A stretch of DNA of 12,725 nucleotides from an uncultured Clostridia bacterium (GCA_937900575.1 CALCEI010000127.1:1-12725), one strand, 5' to 3'; numbered from the stretch's first letter, positions 1 to 7,077 are shown. Notes: generated by a model not told the origin, from the sequence alone. Made by a program: numbers and translations.

Positions 1-100
1 CAGTCTCATAATTGTTATAAGTACGAAGTGAAGCTCCCACTATTTTAGCAGCTTCAGCTTGTGTTAAATGGCAAATATTGCGCAATTCTTTAAGTGTCAT
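1..100 (-). CDS. XRE-family helix-turn-helix regulator, N-terminal fragment
   Basis: The 33 visible codons start at an ATG (98-100) preceded by a GAGGA ribosome site (108-112) with 7 bases between; the rest of the gene lies outside the window. The peptide has the pattern of an XRE/Cro-CI DNA-binding domain: MTLKELR at the start, then LTQAEAAKIVGAS, where LTQAEAA is the typical second helix, then a recognition helix ending RTYNNYE. Proteins of this family usually bind palindromic operators, often in their own promoter. The gene is divergent from the glycosyltransferase at 220, and a perfect palindrome lies between the two. It could be a stand-alone repressor or the antitoxin of a toxin-antitoxin pair; the partner, if any, would be off the left edge. 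Confidence 0.85.
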   Translation of the reverse strand, partial: MTLKELRNICHLTQAEAAKIVGASLRTYNNYET

Positions 101-120
101 ATGTAATTCCTCGTGCTTTT

Positions 121-148
121 AGTATACCATTCTACATATTCATTACAA
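121..148 (-). promoter_or_regulatory. Promoter of the XRE regulator gene
   Basis: On the minus strand a -35 TTGTAA (143-148) is separated by 16 bases from an extended -10, TGG plus TATACT (121-126). Transcription would start about 14 to 16 bases upstream of the start codon, just ahead of the GAGGA ribosome site. Inferred from consensus match only. Confidence 0.6.
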
Positions 149-154
149 TAGAAA

Positions 155-169
155 GTGCAATTTTTGCAC
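155..169. promoter_or_regulatory. Palindromic operator candidate between divergent genes
   Basis: GTGCAA and TTGCAC arms (6 bp each, perfect) flank a TTT centre. The site lies 6 bases upstream of the -35 of the XRE gene, and its right arm coincides with the possible -35 of the glycosyltransferase promoter. Size, symmetry and position fit an operator for the adjacent XRE regulator. That pairing is an inference. Confidence 0.5.
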
Positions 170-192
170 ATTTAACAATAAAAACTTAATAA
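164..192 (+). promoter_or_regulatory. Possible promoter of the glycosyltransferase gene
   Basis: TTGCAC (164-169), a 17-base spacer, then TAATAA (187-192). The -35 overlaps the right arm of the palindrome at 155-169, so a bound regulator would block it. The -10 is a weak match, and the AT-rich stretch offers other choices such as TATAAA near 210. Confidence 0.35.
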
Positions 193-219
193 ATATCTTA
201 ATTTGTCTTATAAATAAGA

Positions 220-1596
220 ATGTTTTACTATTTATTCATGGAAATCTTCTACAGAATATTAGAGGTTATTAACTGGATTGTAATTGGTATATCAATCTTA
301 TCTTTTTTATTCCAATTTATCATGATTGCCTTTGTGCCTCTTAAACCAAAGAAATTCCCTGTTACTGAAAAGAAAAGTAAAGTAGCGATATTAATATGCG
401 CAAAAAATGAAAGCGAAGTTATTAAAGATACAGTTACTCAAATATTAGAAGGTCAAAGTTATCCTAAAGATATGTTTGATGTATTTGTTGTAGCGGATAA
501 CTGTTCTGATAACACTGCTACTCTAGCAAAAGAAGCAAGAGCAACAGTATTTATTCATAATGATAATGCTTCTAAAACACATAGAGTGGCTTATGCGATG
601 AAATATGGCATAGAAAATATATTAAAACTCGAACAAAACTATGATTTTATGATTAGATTTGATGCTGACAACTTACCAGATAAAGACTATATATCTAAAA
701 TGAATGATGCCTTTGATGCTTATGATGGAAAATGCATTATTACATCTTTTAGAAATTCCAAAAACTTTGGAAGCAACATAATTTCTGGCCTTTATGGCGT
801 TTACTTCACAACAGGTTGTTTTATGGAGATGAAAGGCAGAACAGTGCTTAACTGCTCCACCCGTGTTTCTGGCACAGGTTATGTTATAAATTCCAAATAC
901 TTGAAAGATGGTTGGAAATATGTAACACTTACAGAAGATTGGGAACTTACTGCCGACCAAATAATTGATGGTAACAAAATTCAATACTGTGATGAGGCAG
1001 AATATTTTGATGAACAACCAACAACCTTTAAAGTTATGTGGCGTCAACGCGTAAGATGGTCACGTGGTCATTTGCTTGTTTGCGTTACAAGACTTAAAGA
1101 ATTGTTCAGAAATTTGTTTGCTAAAAAAGAAAAACATGCACTTAAAGTTTCAACATATGATATGATTGCAAACATAATGCCATTTGGTTTAATTTTAACA
1201 GGTTTAACTATTTTGCAAGTTGCTTTGTTGTTGTTTACTCCATTGTTTGTTCCAAGCATGACATTTGGTGCTGTGGTATTAAATTGGCTTAAGAACTTTG
1301 GTATGACGTGTTTAGTCTCATATTTAATGACATTTATTGGTGCAATTGTAATATTTATTGGTGAAAGAAAAAGAATTCAAGGCGTTTCCTTCTTAAAGAA
1401 AGTTGCACTTTGCTTGATTTGGCCATTCTTCTTGGCAATTCAATTGCCTATTGACGTGGTTGCCTTGTTCAATAAAAACTGTGGTTGGAAAGTTATTCCA
1501 CACAATGACACAACAGACTTTGAAAAATTAAACAAAGTTGCAGAAACAGTACCTGCAGATGTTGTTGAAGATGACAACACCAAATCTGAATTATAA
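220..1596 (+). CDS. Membrane-bound family 2 glycosyltransferase, processive type
   Basis: The 458-residue protein has the layout of cellulose/hyaluronan-synthase-like GT2 enzymes, which transfer sugars from nucleotide sugars on the cytoplasmic face and can extrude the polymer. One N-terminal membrane segment lies at about 11-40. The GT-A domain has an ILICAKNE strand (57-64), DNCSD (93-97) for the nucleotide, DAD (148-150) as metal-binding DxD, TEDWEL (238-243) with the likely catalytic base, and QRVRW (276-280), the acceptor motif of processive enzymes. Three hydrophobic segments follow, at about 315-345, 355-382 and 393-417, then an acidic tail. No PilZ domain is present. An in-frame stop at 211 limits the start; ATG 220 is the first available and ATG 238 is an alternative. 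Neither has a clear ribosome site. No polysaccharide operon surrounds it, so the product is unknown; exopolysaccharide or glycolipid synthesis are both possible. Confidence 0.88.
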   Translation: MFYYLFMEIFYRILEVINWIVIGISILSFLFQFIMIAFVPLKPKKFPVTEKKSKVAILICAKNESEVIKDTVTQILEGQSYPKDMFDVFVVADNCSDNTATLAKEARATVFIHNDNASKTHRVAYAMKYGIENILKLEQNYDFMIRFDADNLPDKDYISKMNDAFDAYDGKCIITSFRNSKNFGSNIISGLYGVYFTTGCFMEMKGRTVLNCSTRVSGTGYVINSKYLKDGWKYVTLTEDWELTADQIIDGNKIQYCDEAEYFDEQPTTFKVMWRQRVRWSRGHLLVCVTRLKELFRNLFAKKEKHALKVSTYDMIANIMPFGLILTGLTILQVALLLFTPLFVPSMTFGAVVLNWLKNFGMTCLVSYLMTFIGAIVIFIGERKRIQGVSFLKKVALCLIWPFFLAIQLPIDVVALFNKNCGWKVIPHNDTTDFEKLNKVAETVPADVVEDDNTKSEL

Positions 1597-1618
1597 AAAA
1601 GGGCTTGTGCCCTTTTTT
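1595..1618 (+). terminator. Intrinsic terminator of the glycosyltransferase gene
   Basis: A 10-bp stem, AAAAAAGGGC (1595-1604) with GCCCTTTTTT (1609-1618), has a TTGT loop and overlaps the stop codon. The A and T tracts on both sides could let it act in either direction. Confidence 0.85.
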
Positions 1619-1634
1619 GTTGCCATAAAAACAA

Positions 1635-1660
1635 AAAATGGCCCAATTAAGAGCCATTTT
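1635..1660 (-). terminator. Terminator of the Leu/Cys tRNA unit
   Basis: Arms AAAATGGC (1635-1642) and GCCATTTT (1653-1660) form an 8-bp stem. Read on the minus strand it is followed by a T tract. It begins at the last base of tRNA-Leu. Confidence 0.75.
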
Positions 1661-1747
1661 GGTGCCGGTGGTCGGGGTCGAACCGACACGTCCGGTGAGG
1701 GACCCAGGATTTTAAGTCCTGTGCGTCTGCCATTTCGCCACACCGGC
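1660..1747 (-). tRNA. tRNA-Leu (anticodon UAA)
   Basis: On the minus strand the acceptor arm GCCGGTG pairs with CACCGGC. The D-arm is GGCGAAATGGCAGACGC. The anticodon arm GGACTTAAAATCC shows UAA. A long class II variable arm, as expected for leucine, precedes the T-arm with GGTTCGACC. The 88-base gene ends in A73 and an encoded CCA (1660-1662). It is co-transcribed behind tRNA-Cys. Confidence 0.97.
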
Positions 1748-1794
1748 ACACTTTGTTGCATCACAAGTTAAATTGCTTTAAATTATGGTGCATA

Positions 1795-1868
1795 TGGAGG
1801 CACCAGCCAGATTCGAACTGGCGGTGAGGGTTTTGCAGACCCGAGCCTTACCACTTGGCGATGGTGCC
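1795..1868 (-). tRNA. tRNA-Cys (anticodon GCA)
   Basis: On the minus strand the acceptor GGCACCA pairs with TGGTGCC, and the anticodon loop CTGCAAA gives GCA. The T-arm is GCCAG/CTGGC around TTCGAAT. The discriminator is U73, a known cysteine identity base, and CCA is encoded (1795-1797). Length is 74 bases. Position 27-43 appears to be a C-U mismatch at the base of the anticodon stem, a small oddity that should not prevent function. Confidence 0.96.
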
Positions 1869-1881
1869 ACACGACTTTTCT

Positions 1882-1910
1882 ATTATATATGAAAAAAAAT
1901 AAAATTGCAA
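1882..1910 (-). promoter_or_regulatory. Promoter of the tRNA-Cys/tRNA-Leu unit
   Basis: On the minus strand TTGCAA (1905-1910), a 17-base spacer rich in T, then a perfect TATAAT (1882-1887). The tRNA-Cys 5' end is 13 bases further on. This is a strong housekeeping-sigma promoter. Confidence 0.85.
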
Positions 1911-1932
1911 CCTATTTTAATTAAAAATTATT

Positions 1933-1960
1933 AAAAAAGGAACGGTTTATTCGTTCCTTT
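1933..1960 (-). terminator. Terminator of the RNase R-family gene
   Basis: A 9-bp stem, AAAGGAACG (1936-1944) with CGTTCCTTT (1952-1960), has a 7-base loop. Read on the minus strand it runs into TTTTTTAATAATT. It lies 70 bases after the stop codon and separates this gene from the tRNA promoter. I see no other element in the 1961-2029 stretch. Confidence 0.85.
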
Positions 1961-2029
1961 ATTCCCTTAAAGCATGAATTGGTTTTTGTATGAGTTTTGT
2001 AACTATGTTTTTCTTAACCAAAATCTTTG

Positions 2030-4210
2030 TTAGCCAATTCCAAGAATTTTCTTATCCACTTCTGTGTAATAATCATCTTCTTGTTTTACTGTCTTTCCGT
2101 TAATGATTTTACCGGTTATGGTTTTTGTTGACATATTGGTGTCTTGAACAAGCACTTTGCATTCTTGTCCTACACTATAAACTTCTTTGGTTTTTTTGTT
2201 GACTAAAGCAAGGCCATCTTTTGACAAAACAAAACTTCCGTTATTAGATAATTGGTCTACTGGTACTTTAATTTCGAAACTTCCCCATAAGAAAGTTATG
2301 TTCTTTTCATCTAAATTCATGATTCTGCATGACAAAATCTTATTAATGACATTATCTCTTGCCCACAAAACTCCACTTGCTTGATAATCTAAACGTTCGG
2401 CAGTTGTTATGATGTCTTCTCTGGTATTAAAATGTTCGCATAATTCATTTAATGTTTTGGCAAAGCATTCGGCAACATTTGTATTCAATATATCGTCCGA
2501 ATCAACATATTGATTGATTAAATCTATTATCCTTCTTATTGCTGAAGTTATTTGAGCATAGATATCTTCATTTAATGCACTGTGTGGAAGTGGCAAAGGG
2601 CTATATTTTGCTTTGTTGCCACTCATTATCATTAACCTACTGTATATTTCTGCTGTTGGCATAAGATTTAAATAATAAAATGGATAACGTTCAGGGTCTT
2701 TTGACATTTCATCTATCTTTGCATAATCCTTATCCCTTGCATAATCAATTAAAGCATTTATTGAACCTTGTACGTCTTCTTTATCAAACCCTTCAAATTC
2801 AAAATTGCTCATTAAACTTTCTATTTTATCTTCTTGCTTTTCAGTTAAACTTGTAAGAACACGGTAAATTGCCTTTAAATTTTTCTCTTTTGCTTTTGTT
2901 GCGAAACATTTTGCATAACTTTTCATGGCAATTTCAACTGCAATATGAGCCACTGTTCCATTGTCGTTTATAATTTCATCAACATGTTCATGGTCATTTG
3001 AAAGTATCATGTTAAATTCTGAACTTTCCAAATCTAAAGCACCAGAAAATTTTAATAATTCTGATATTATTTCGCCACCTTCACATGCATTAATAACACT
3101 TTGTGCTACATCTGCAAACTTTTCCCTTGCGCCATTTTTATTGTAATATATATCATTGCCTTCTGCATAAGTAAGAGCATGTCTGGATTTGACAAAAGCA
3201 GGATATTCTTTTACATCTACGATTTCTGGATATCCCGTTGTGCAATCAATTTCAAATTCTTTAAGGCTTACTAACCTTTCTTTTCCTTCATAAATTGATA
3301 ACTTTTCTGCAATCTCGTATGGGAACATTGAAAAACATTTACCGGTGAGATATGCATCTGAACTGTATTCTATGGCAGTTTTTACAAGTGGACTATCTGG
3401 TCTCATAAATGCTGCAATTTCTGAAATGGCTACATAGTACCTATACCTATTTTCGCCAATTTTTTCAACATAAAATGCATCATCAACATTGAATGCGCCT
3501 TTTGGGTCCATGCTACAAATAGGAAGTTCGGTTTTATCTTGAAGTTTACTCATAAACTTACTAAACCATTCGTCACCATTAATTTTATGAATATATTCTA
3601 AAATTTCTTGTTTGCTACCGTCTGGAATTTCTTCAGCCTGTTTTTTTGTGGCTTCATCATATTTATAATCCAAATTGTATTCGGAAATGATTGAATGTTG
3701 TGTTGCTTTGTAGGATTCCGATGAACCAAGGTCCTCAATAACTTCGGTGATGTAACCAACAGTTGTTGAAGAATCTATGCCTTCATAAGTTGAACACCTT
3801 ACATAATGGCCTAAATGCTCTTTGGCAATATCTTCGCCTATTATTAAATATTCGCCATAATGCTTTTTATCGTTTGGAACAAAGACGTAACTATTTTTGT
3901 TCTTTTCTATTCTGCCATAAATTTCAATCTTTTTGGATTGACCAAGTTGTGAATTCTCTTTTTTTGCAAATTTATTGTATAATTTTGTTACCAAATTTTG
4001 TCCGTCTTTGGTTAATTCTAATGTGCCATCAGAAAAGGCAACCAGGGAACTCAATTTTTCATTAATGACCTTTCTTACTTTGCTGCGGCTTATGTTTAAC
4101 TCTTTTGCAAGTGTGTAAATAGTCTTTTCTTTAGGTAGAACATGATTATCAATCATCTTGCTTAATAATGATTTTTTAACTTTTTCTACGTGAACATCTG
4201 AAAACGCCAT
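2030..4210 (-). CDS. RNase R/RNase II-family 3'-5' exoribonuclease, divergent
   Basis: The family degrades structured RNA from the 3' end and works in mRNA and rRNA turnover. The 726-residue protein has an N-terminal winged-helix region (about 5-75), a cold-shock-like fold (about 95-160), the RNB catalytic domain (about 228-570) and a degenerate S1-like end (about 640-710). RNB landmarks are SMDPKGAFNVDDA (233-245), YLTGKCFSMFPYEIAEKLSI (287-306), VEIAM (425-429) and YAQITSAIRR (551-560), the last matching the arginine-containing YTHFTSPIRR motif. The metal-binding aspartates normally read D-x5-D-x-DD; here they are D235, N241, D243, D244, so the second Asp is Asn. The usual His of YTHF is Gln (Q553). 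The protein lacks the long basic tail of many RNase R proteins. ATG 4210 follows a strong GGAGGGG site. It is alone in its unit. Family membership is sure; full activity is not. Because it diverges from classic RNase R, it may be a paralogue rather than the housekeeping copy. Confidence 0.88.
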   Translation of the reverse strand: MAFSDVHVEKVKKSLLSKMIDNHVLPKEKTIYTLAKELNISRSKVRKVINEKLSSLVAFSDGTLELTKDGQNLVTKLYNKFAKKENSQLGQSKKIEIYGRIEKNKNSYVFVPNDKKHYGEYLIIGEDIAKEHLGHYVRCSTYEGIDSSTTVGYITEVIEDLGSSESYKATQHSIISEYNLDYKYDEATKKQAEEIPDGSKQEILEYIHKINGDEWFSKFMSKLQDKTELPICSMDPKGAFNVDDAFYVEKIGENRYRYYVAISEIAAFMRPDSPLVKTAIEYSSDAYLTGKCFSMFPYEIAEKLSIYEGKERLVSLKEFEIDCTTGYPEIVDVKEYPAFVKSRHALTYAEGNDIYYNKNGAREKFADVAQSVINACEGGEIISELLKFSGALDLESSEFNMILSNDHEHVDEIINDNGTVAHIAVEIAMKSYAKCFATKAKEKNLKAIYRVLTSLTEKQEDKIESLMSNFEFEGFDKEDVQGSINALIDYARDKDYAKIDEMSKDPERYPFYYLNLMPTAEIYSRLMIMSGNKAKYSPLPLPHSALNEDIYAQITSAIRRIIDLINQYVDSDDILNTNVAECFAKTLNELCEHFNTREDIITTAERLDYQASGVLWARDNVINKILSCRIMNLDEKNITFLWGSFEIKVPVDQLSNNGSFVLSKDGLALVNKKTKEVYSVGQECKVLVQDTNMSTKTITGKIINGKTVKQEDDYYTEVDKKILGIG

Positions 4211-4230
4211 GTTCCCCTCCTATTTAATTA

Positions 4231-4247
4231 CTGTGATTTTATCACAG
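4231..4247. promoter_or_regulatory. 17-bp palindrome over the -10 box of the RNase R-family gene
   Basis: CTGTGAT and ATCACAG, 7-bp perfect arms around TTT, enclose the -10 hexamer. A protein bound here would shut the promoter. The TGTGA...TCACA half-sites recall CRP- and Rex-type sites, but the 5-base centre is one base short of both, so no regulator is assigned. As RNA it would lie around or before the start point, so a leader hairpin is less likely. Confidence 0.5.
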
Positions 4248-4264
4248 AAGATGCTACCTGTCAA
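4236..4264 (-). promoter_or_regulatory. Promoter of the RNase R-family gene
   Basis: On the minus strand a perfect TTGACA (4259-4264), a 17-base spacer and TAAAAT (4236-4241). The predicted start at about 4229 gives a leader of about 20 bases carrying the GGAGG ribosome site. Confidence 0.8.
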
Positions 4265-4297
4265 TACCCAATTTCGACATATTTCTTATATAAATAT

Positions 4298-4324
4298 AAA
4301 AAAGAACTCACTAAAAGTGAGTTC
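4298..4324 (-). terminator. Terminator of the phosphoketolase gene
   Basis: A 9-bp stem, GAACTCACT (4304-4312) with AGTGAGTTC (4316-4324), has a 3-base loop, followed on the minus strand by TTTTTT (4298-4303). It begins 7 bases after the stop codon. Confidence 0.9.
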
Positions 4325-4330
4325 AAATTT

Positions 4331-6682
4331 TTAGTTCCATTTCCAATTTGCAACTTCTGGCATATCCACACCAAATTTCCTGATGTAGACATTGTGCTCT
4401 GCCAATTTAAGTTGCATTATGGCAGTTATTTCTTGTTTTACTTTTGCTGGAACTTTTACGTATTTCAAAATTTTGATTACTTGATTGTACCTATCAGTTT
4501 TGTTAAGAACACGCATATCAAATGGTGTTGTTATTGTGCCTTCTTCCACATAACCAGAAACGTGCAAATTTTGGTTGGTGCGTTTGTAAGTTAATTCATG
4601 CACAACTTTTGGATAACCATGGAAGTTGAAAATGATTGGTTTATCTTTTGTGAAAATTTTATCATATTCGGCATCTTTTAAGCCGTGTGGATGTGCATAT
4701 TCTGGCACAAGTTTCATTGGGTCAACCACGTTTACAAACTTGACGTTGAGTTTTGGAAGGTATTTTTTGAGAATTGTTACTGCTGCCAAACTTTCAATTG
4801 TTTGGGTTGCACCACAACATGCCACAACAACGTCTGGTTTTTTGGTGTTGTTCATGCCTGCCCACTTCCATTCGCCAAGACCTGCAGTGCAGTGTTTTTT
4901 GGCTTCTTTCATGCTTAACCATTGATAACTTGGGTGTTTTGATGCAATAATTACGTTTACGTAATTTTTTGTTTGTGCGCAATGGTCATAGCAAGAAAGC
5001 AAGGTGTTTGCATCTGGTGGAAGGTAAATTCTGGTGTTATCGGCATCTTTCATTGCAAGGTGGTCCAACATACCAGAATCTTGATGTGTAAAACCGTTGT
5101 GGTCTTGTTGCCACAAGTTGCTTGTAAGCACCAAATTAAGTGATGAAATTGGTTTGCGCCACTTGATGTGTTCACACATTTTAAGCCATTTTGTGTGTTG
5201 AGCAATCATGCTATCCACAACACGAATGAAGGCTTCGTAACTATCAAACATTCCGTGTCTGCCTGTAAGCAAATAGCCTTCCAACAAACCTTCACAAACG
5301 TGTTCAGAAAGGTAAGAATCCATCACTCTGCCGTCGCTTGCCAAAAATTCATCATCTGCACAACGTTTTGCATTGAAAACCCTGTTTTCCTTTTCAAAAA
5401 CGTGGTTAAGACGATTGCTTAAGGCTTCGTCTGGGCTGAAAATACGATAGTTTTTATTGGCTTTGTTAAGGACGAACATATCCCTGATGTAATTGCCAAG
5501 TTCCATCATGTCTTGTTTAAGCACTGTGCCATGGCCTTTAAATTTAATTTGATAATCGTCAATATTTGGCAAATTTAAGTCCTTAAGCATTAAACCACCG
5601 TTTGCATATGGTGTTGCACACATACGTTTTTCACCTTTAGGTGAAATTGATGCGTAAGTTGACTTAAGTTTGTAGTTTTTATCAAACAATTCTTCTGGTT
5701 TATAACTAGCAAGCCATGTTTTTAAAATTTGCAAGTCGGCTTCTGTTTCCACCGTCATTGGAACTTGGTGCGCCCTGAATGAACCTTCAACTTTTTTGCC
5801 GTTTACATATTCTGGGCACGTCCAGCCTTTTGGTGTCCTTAAAATAATCATTGGGAAAGGCATATATTCAGCATCTTTGCGCCTTGCATTTTGCCTTATT
5901 GCCTTCATTTCTTCCACGCATTTATCCATTTCTTGAGCCATGAGTTTGTGCATTTTGTCTGGGTCTTTGCCTTCAACAAAATGAGGCATATAACCATAAC
6001 CTTCAAACAAACTTTTAAGTTCTTTTTTGCTTAAACGGGATAAAATTGTTGGATTTGAAATTTTGTAACCATTAAGGTGTAAAATTGGCAAAACAAAGCC
6101 ATCTGTTTTTGGATTGATGAACTTGTTTATGTGCCATGATGTTGCAAGTGGACCCGTTTCTGCTTCGCCATCTCCAACAACACAAGCAACAACCAATTTT
6201 GGATTATCCAAAACTGCACCGTAAGCATGTGCCAAACTATAACCTAATTCCCCACCTTCGTGGATTGAGCCTGGTGTTTCTGGCACACAGTGTGAACCAA
6301 TGCCACCTGGGAAAGAAAATTGTTTGCATAAACGAGTCATACCCTCTTTATCTTGCGAAACTTTTGGGTAATATTCACTGTAAGTTCCTTCCAAATAGCA
6401 GTTTGCAGCCAAAAAGTTGCCACCGTGACCTGGACCGGAAATAATTATCATATTTAAACCATATTTGTTTATTAACCTATTGCAGTGTGCATAAACAAAG
6501 TTTTGACCTGGCACTGTGCCCCAATGCCCAACCAAACGTTTTTTTACGTCCTTCATGCACAAATCGTGTTCACGCATCAAAGGATTATCCAATAAGTATA
6601 ATTGTGCAACCGACAAATAGTTTGCTGCACGCCAATATCCATTGAGTTTGTTAAAATAACTTTCTGTTGAAAATTTATCCAT
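4331..6682 (-). CDS. xfp: Phosphoketolase (xylulose-5-P / fructose-6-P), thiamine-diphosphate dependent
   Basis: The enzyme splits xylulose 5-phosphate with phosphate into acetyl phosphate and glyceraldehyde 3-phosphate, and many members also split fructose 6-phosphate to acetyl phosphate and erythrose 4-phosphate. It is cytosolic and central to heterofermentative and bifid-type sugar breakdown. The 783 residues are slightly below the usual 790 to 825 and appear complete. GHWGT (52-56), SGPGHGG (82-88) and IGSHCVPETPG (128-138) carry the three histidines (53, 86, 131) that line up at constant offset with active-site His64, His97 and His142 of the Bifidobacterium enzyme. HEGGELGYSL (141-150) and GDGEAETGPLATSWH (170-184) form the family signature and thiamine-diphosphate pocket. 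ATG 6682 is preferred because AAAGG (6691-6695) sits 8 bases upstream; the GTG at 6691 overlaps that ribosome site. It is monocistronic, between its own terminator and that of the Gly/Val tRNA unit. Sequence alone does not settle the X5P versus F6P preference. Confidence 0.97.
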   Translation of the reverse strand: MDKFSTESYFNKLNGYWRAANYLSVAQLYLLDNPLMREHDLCMKDVKKRLVGHWGTVPGQNFVYAHCNRLINKYGLNMIIISGPGHGGNFLAANCYLEGTYSEYYPKVSQDKEGMTRLCKQFSFPGGIGSHCVPETPGSIHEGGELGYSLAHAYGAVLDNPKLVVACVVGDGEAETGPLATSWHINKFINPKTDGFVLPILHLNGYKISNPTILSRLSKKELKSLFEGYGYMPHFVEGKDPDKMHKLMAQEMDKCVEEMKAIRQNARRKDAEYMPFPMIILRTPKGWTCPEYVNGKKVEGSFRAHQVPMTVETEADLQILKTWLASYKPEELFDKNYKLKSTYASISPKGEKRMCATPYANGGLMLKDLNLPNIDDYQIKFKGHGTVLKQDMMELGNYIRDMFVLNKANKNYRIFSPDEALSNRLNHVFEKENRVFNAKRCADDEFLASDGRVMDSYLSEHVCEGLLEGYLLTGRHGMFDSYEAFIRVVDSMIAQHTKWLKMCEHIKWRKPISSLNLVLTSNLWQQDHNGFTHQDSGMLDHLAMKDADNTRIYLPPDANTLLSCYDHCAQTKNYVNVIIASKHPSYQWLSMKEAKKHCTAGLGEWKWAGMNNTKKPDVVVACCGATQTIESLAAVTILKKYLPKLNVKFVNVVDPMKLVPEYAHPHGLKDAEYDKIFTKDKPIIFNFHGYPKVVHELTYKRTNQNLHVSGYVEEGTITTPFDMRVLNKTDRYNQVIKILKYVKVPAKVKQEITAIMQLKLAEHNVYIRKFGVDMPEVANWKWN

Positions 6683-6750
6683 AACTGCCACCTTTACTTA
6701 AAGTTTAATCAAAGATTAAAAAAAAATCAAACATATTGCAAAGAAAATAA

Positions 6751-6775
6751 AAAAACACCTTAAATTTTTAAGGTG
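6751..6775 (-). terminator. Terminator of the Gly/Val tRNA unit
   Basis: Arms CACCTTAA (6756-6763) and TTAAGGTG (6768-6775) form an 8-bp stem, and the minus-strand read-out continues into a T tract. It begins 4 bases after the tRNA-Gly 3' end. The 70 bases between it and xfp must hold the xfp promoter, but I see only weak candidates there (TTGCAA at 6735-6740 with poor -10 matches). Confidence 0.85.
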
Positions 6776-6779
6776 CCTA

Positions 6780-6854
6780 TGGAGCGGAAGACGGGATTCG
6801 GACCCGCGACATTTGCCTTGGCAAGGCAACGCTCTACCACTGAGCCACTCCCGC
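6780..6854 (-). tRNA. tRNA-Gly (anticodon GCC)
   Basis: On the minus strand the acceptor GCGGGAG pairs with CTTCCGC with one G-U. The D-arm is GGCTCAGTGGTAGAGC. The anticodon arm TTGCCTTGCCAAGGCAA shows GCC. The T-arm is CGGGT/CCCG around TCCGAAT. The gene has U73 and an encoded CCA (6780-6782), 75 bases in all. Confidence 0.97.
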
Positions 6855-6888
6855 ATAGCCATTTTTTTAAAAATAAAGCAATCGTTAG

Positions 6889-6964
6889 TGGTGGGAGATA
6901 GAGGACTCGAACCTCTGACCCTCTGCTTGTAAGGCAGGTACTCTACCAACTGCGCTAATCTCCC
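6889..6964 (-). tRNA. tRNA-Val (anticodon UAC)
   Basis: On the minus strand the acceptor GGGAGAT pairs with ATCTCCC. The anticodon arm CTGCCTTACAAGCAG shows UAC. The T-arm has GAGGTTCGAGTCCTC. The gene has A73 and an encoded CCA (6889-6891), 76 bases in all. It is first in the unit, followed by tRNA-Gly after 34 bases. Confidence 0.97.
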
Positions 6965-6982
6965 AAAAGCGATTGCATTTAT

Positions 6983-7011
6983 AATATAACATGATGCAAA
7001 AAATATGTCAA
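6983..7011 (-). promoter_or_regulatory. Promoter of the tRNA-Val/tRNA-Gly unit
   Basis: On the minus strand a perfect TTGACA (7006-7011), a 17-base spacer and TATATT (6983-6988), with the tRNA-Val 5' end 18 bases further on. Confidence 0.85.
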
Positions 7012-7050
7012 CAATTTTTTTAATAAAATTTAAAATTTTTATGACAAACA

Positions 7051-7070
7051 AAAAAGGGGCGCTATGCCCC
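7051..7070 (-). terminator. Terminator of the small Cys-rich gene
   Basis: GGGGC (7056-7060) pairs with GCCCC (7066-7070) around a 5-base loop. On the minus strand the hairpin is followed by TTTTTTGTTTG. It begins 7 bases after the stop codon of the 39-residue ORF and supports that ORF being a real transcription unit. Confidence 0.8.
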
Positions 7071-7077
7071 TAATTTA

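Noticed and set aside
1538..1771. Plus-strand 77-codon ORF with GGRGRTDTSGEGPRILSPVRLPFRHTG
   Set aside because: It reads the antisense of tRNA-Leu and overlaps the end of the glycosyltransferase gene and two terminators.
6683..6691. GTG start at 6691 for the phosphoketolase (three extra residues)
   Set aside because: The GTG overlaps the AAAGGTGG ribosome site that serves ATG 6682 at normal spacing.
1660..6964. The rnr-xfp segment as an island inserted between tRNA clusters
   Set aside because: No integrase, no direct repeats of a tRNA 3' end and no clear composition shift were found; tRNA genes on both sides are intact with their own terminators.
6716..7051. Minus-strand 111-codon ORF with GRLAQLVEYLPYKQRVRGSSPLSPTT
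   Set aside because: This is the translation of tRNA-Val and tRNA-Gly genes. Such peptides are a well-known artefact, and no ribosome site supports it.
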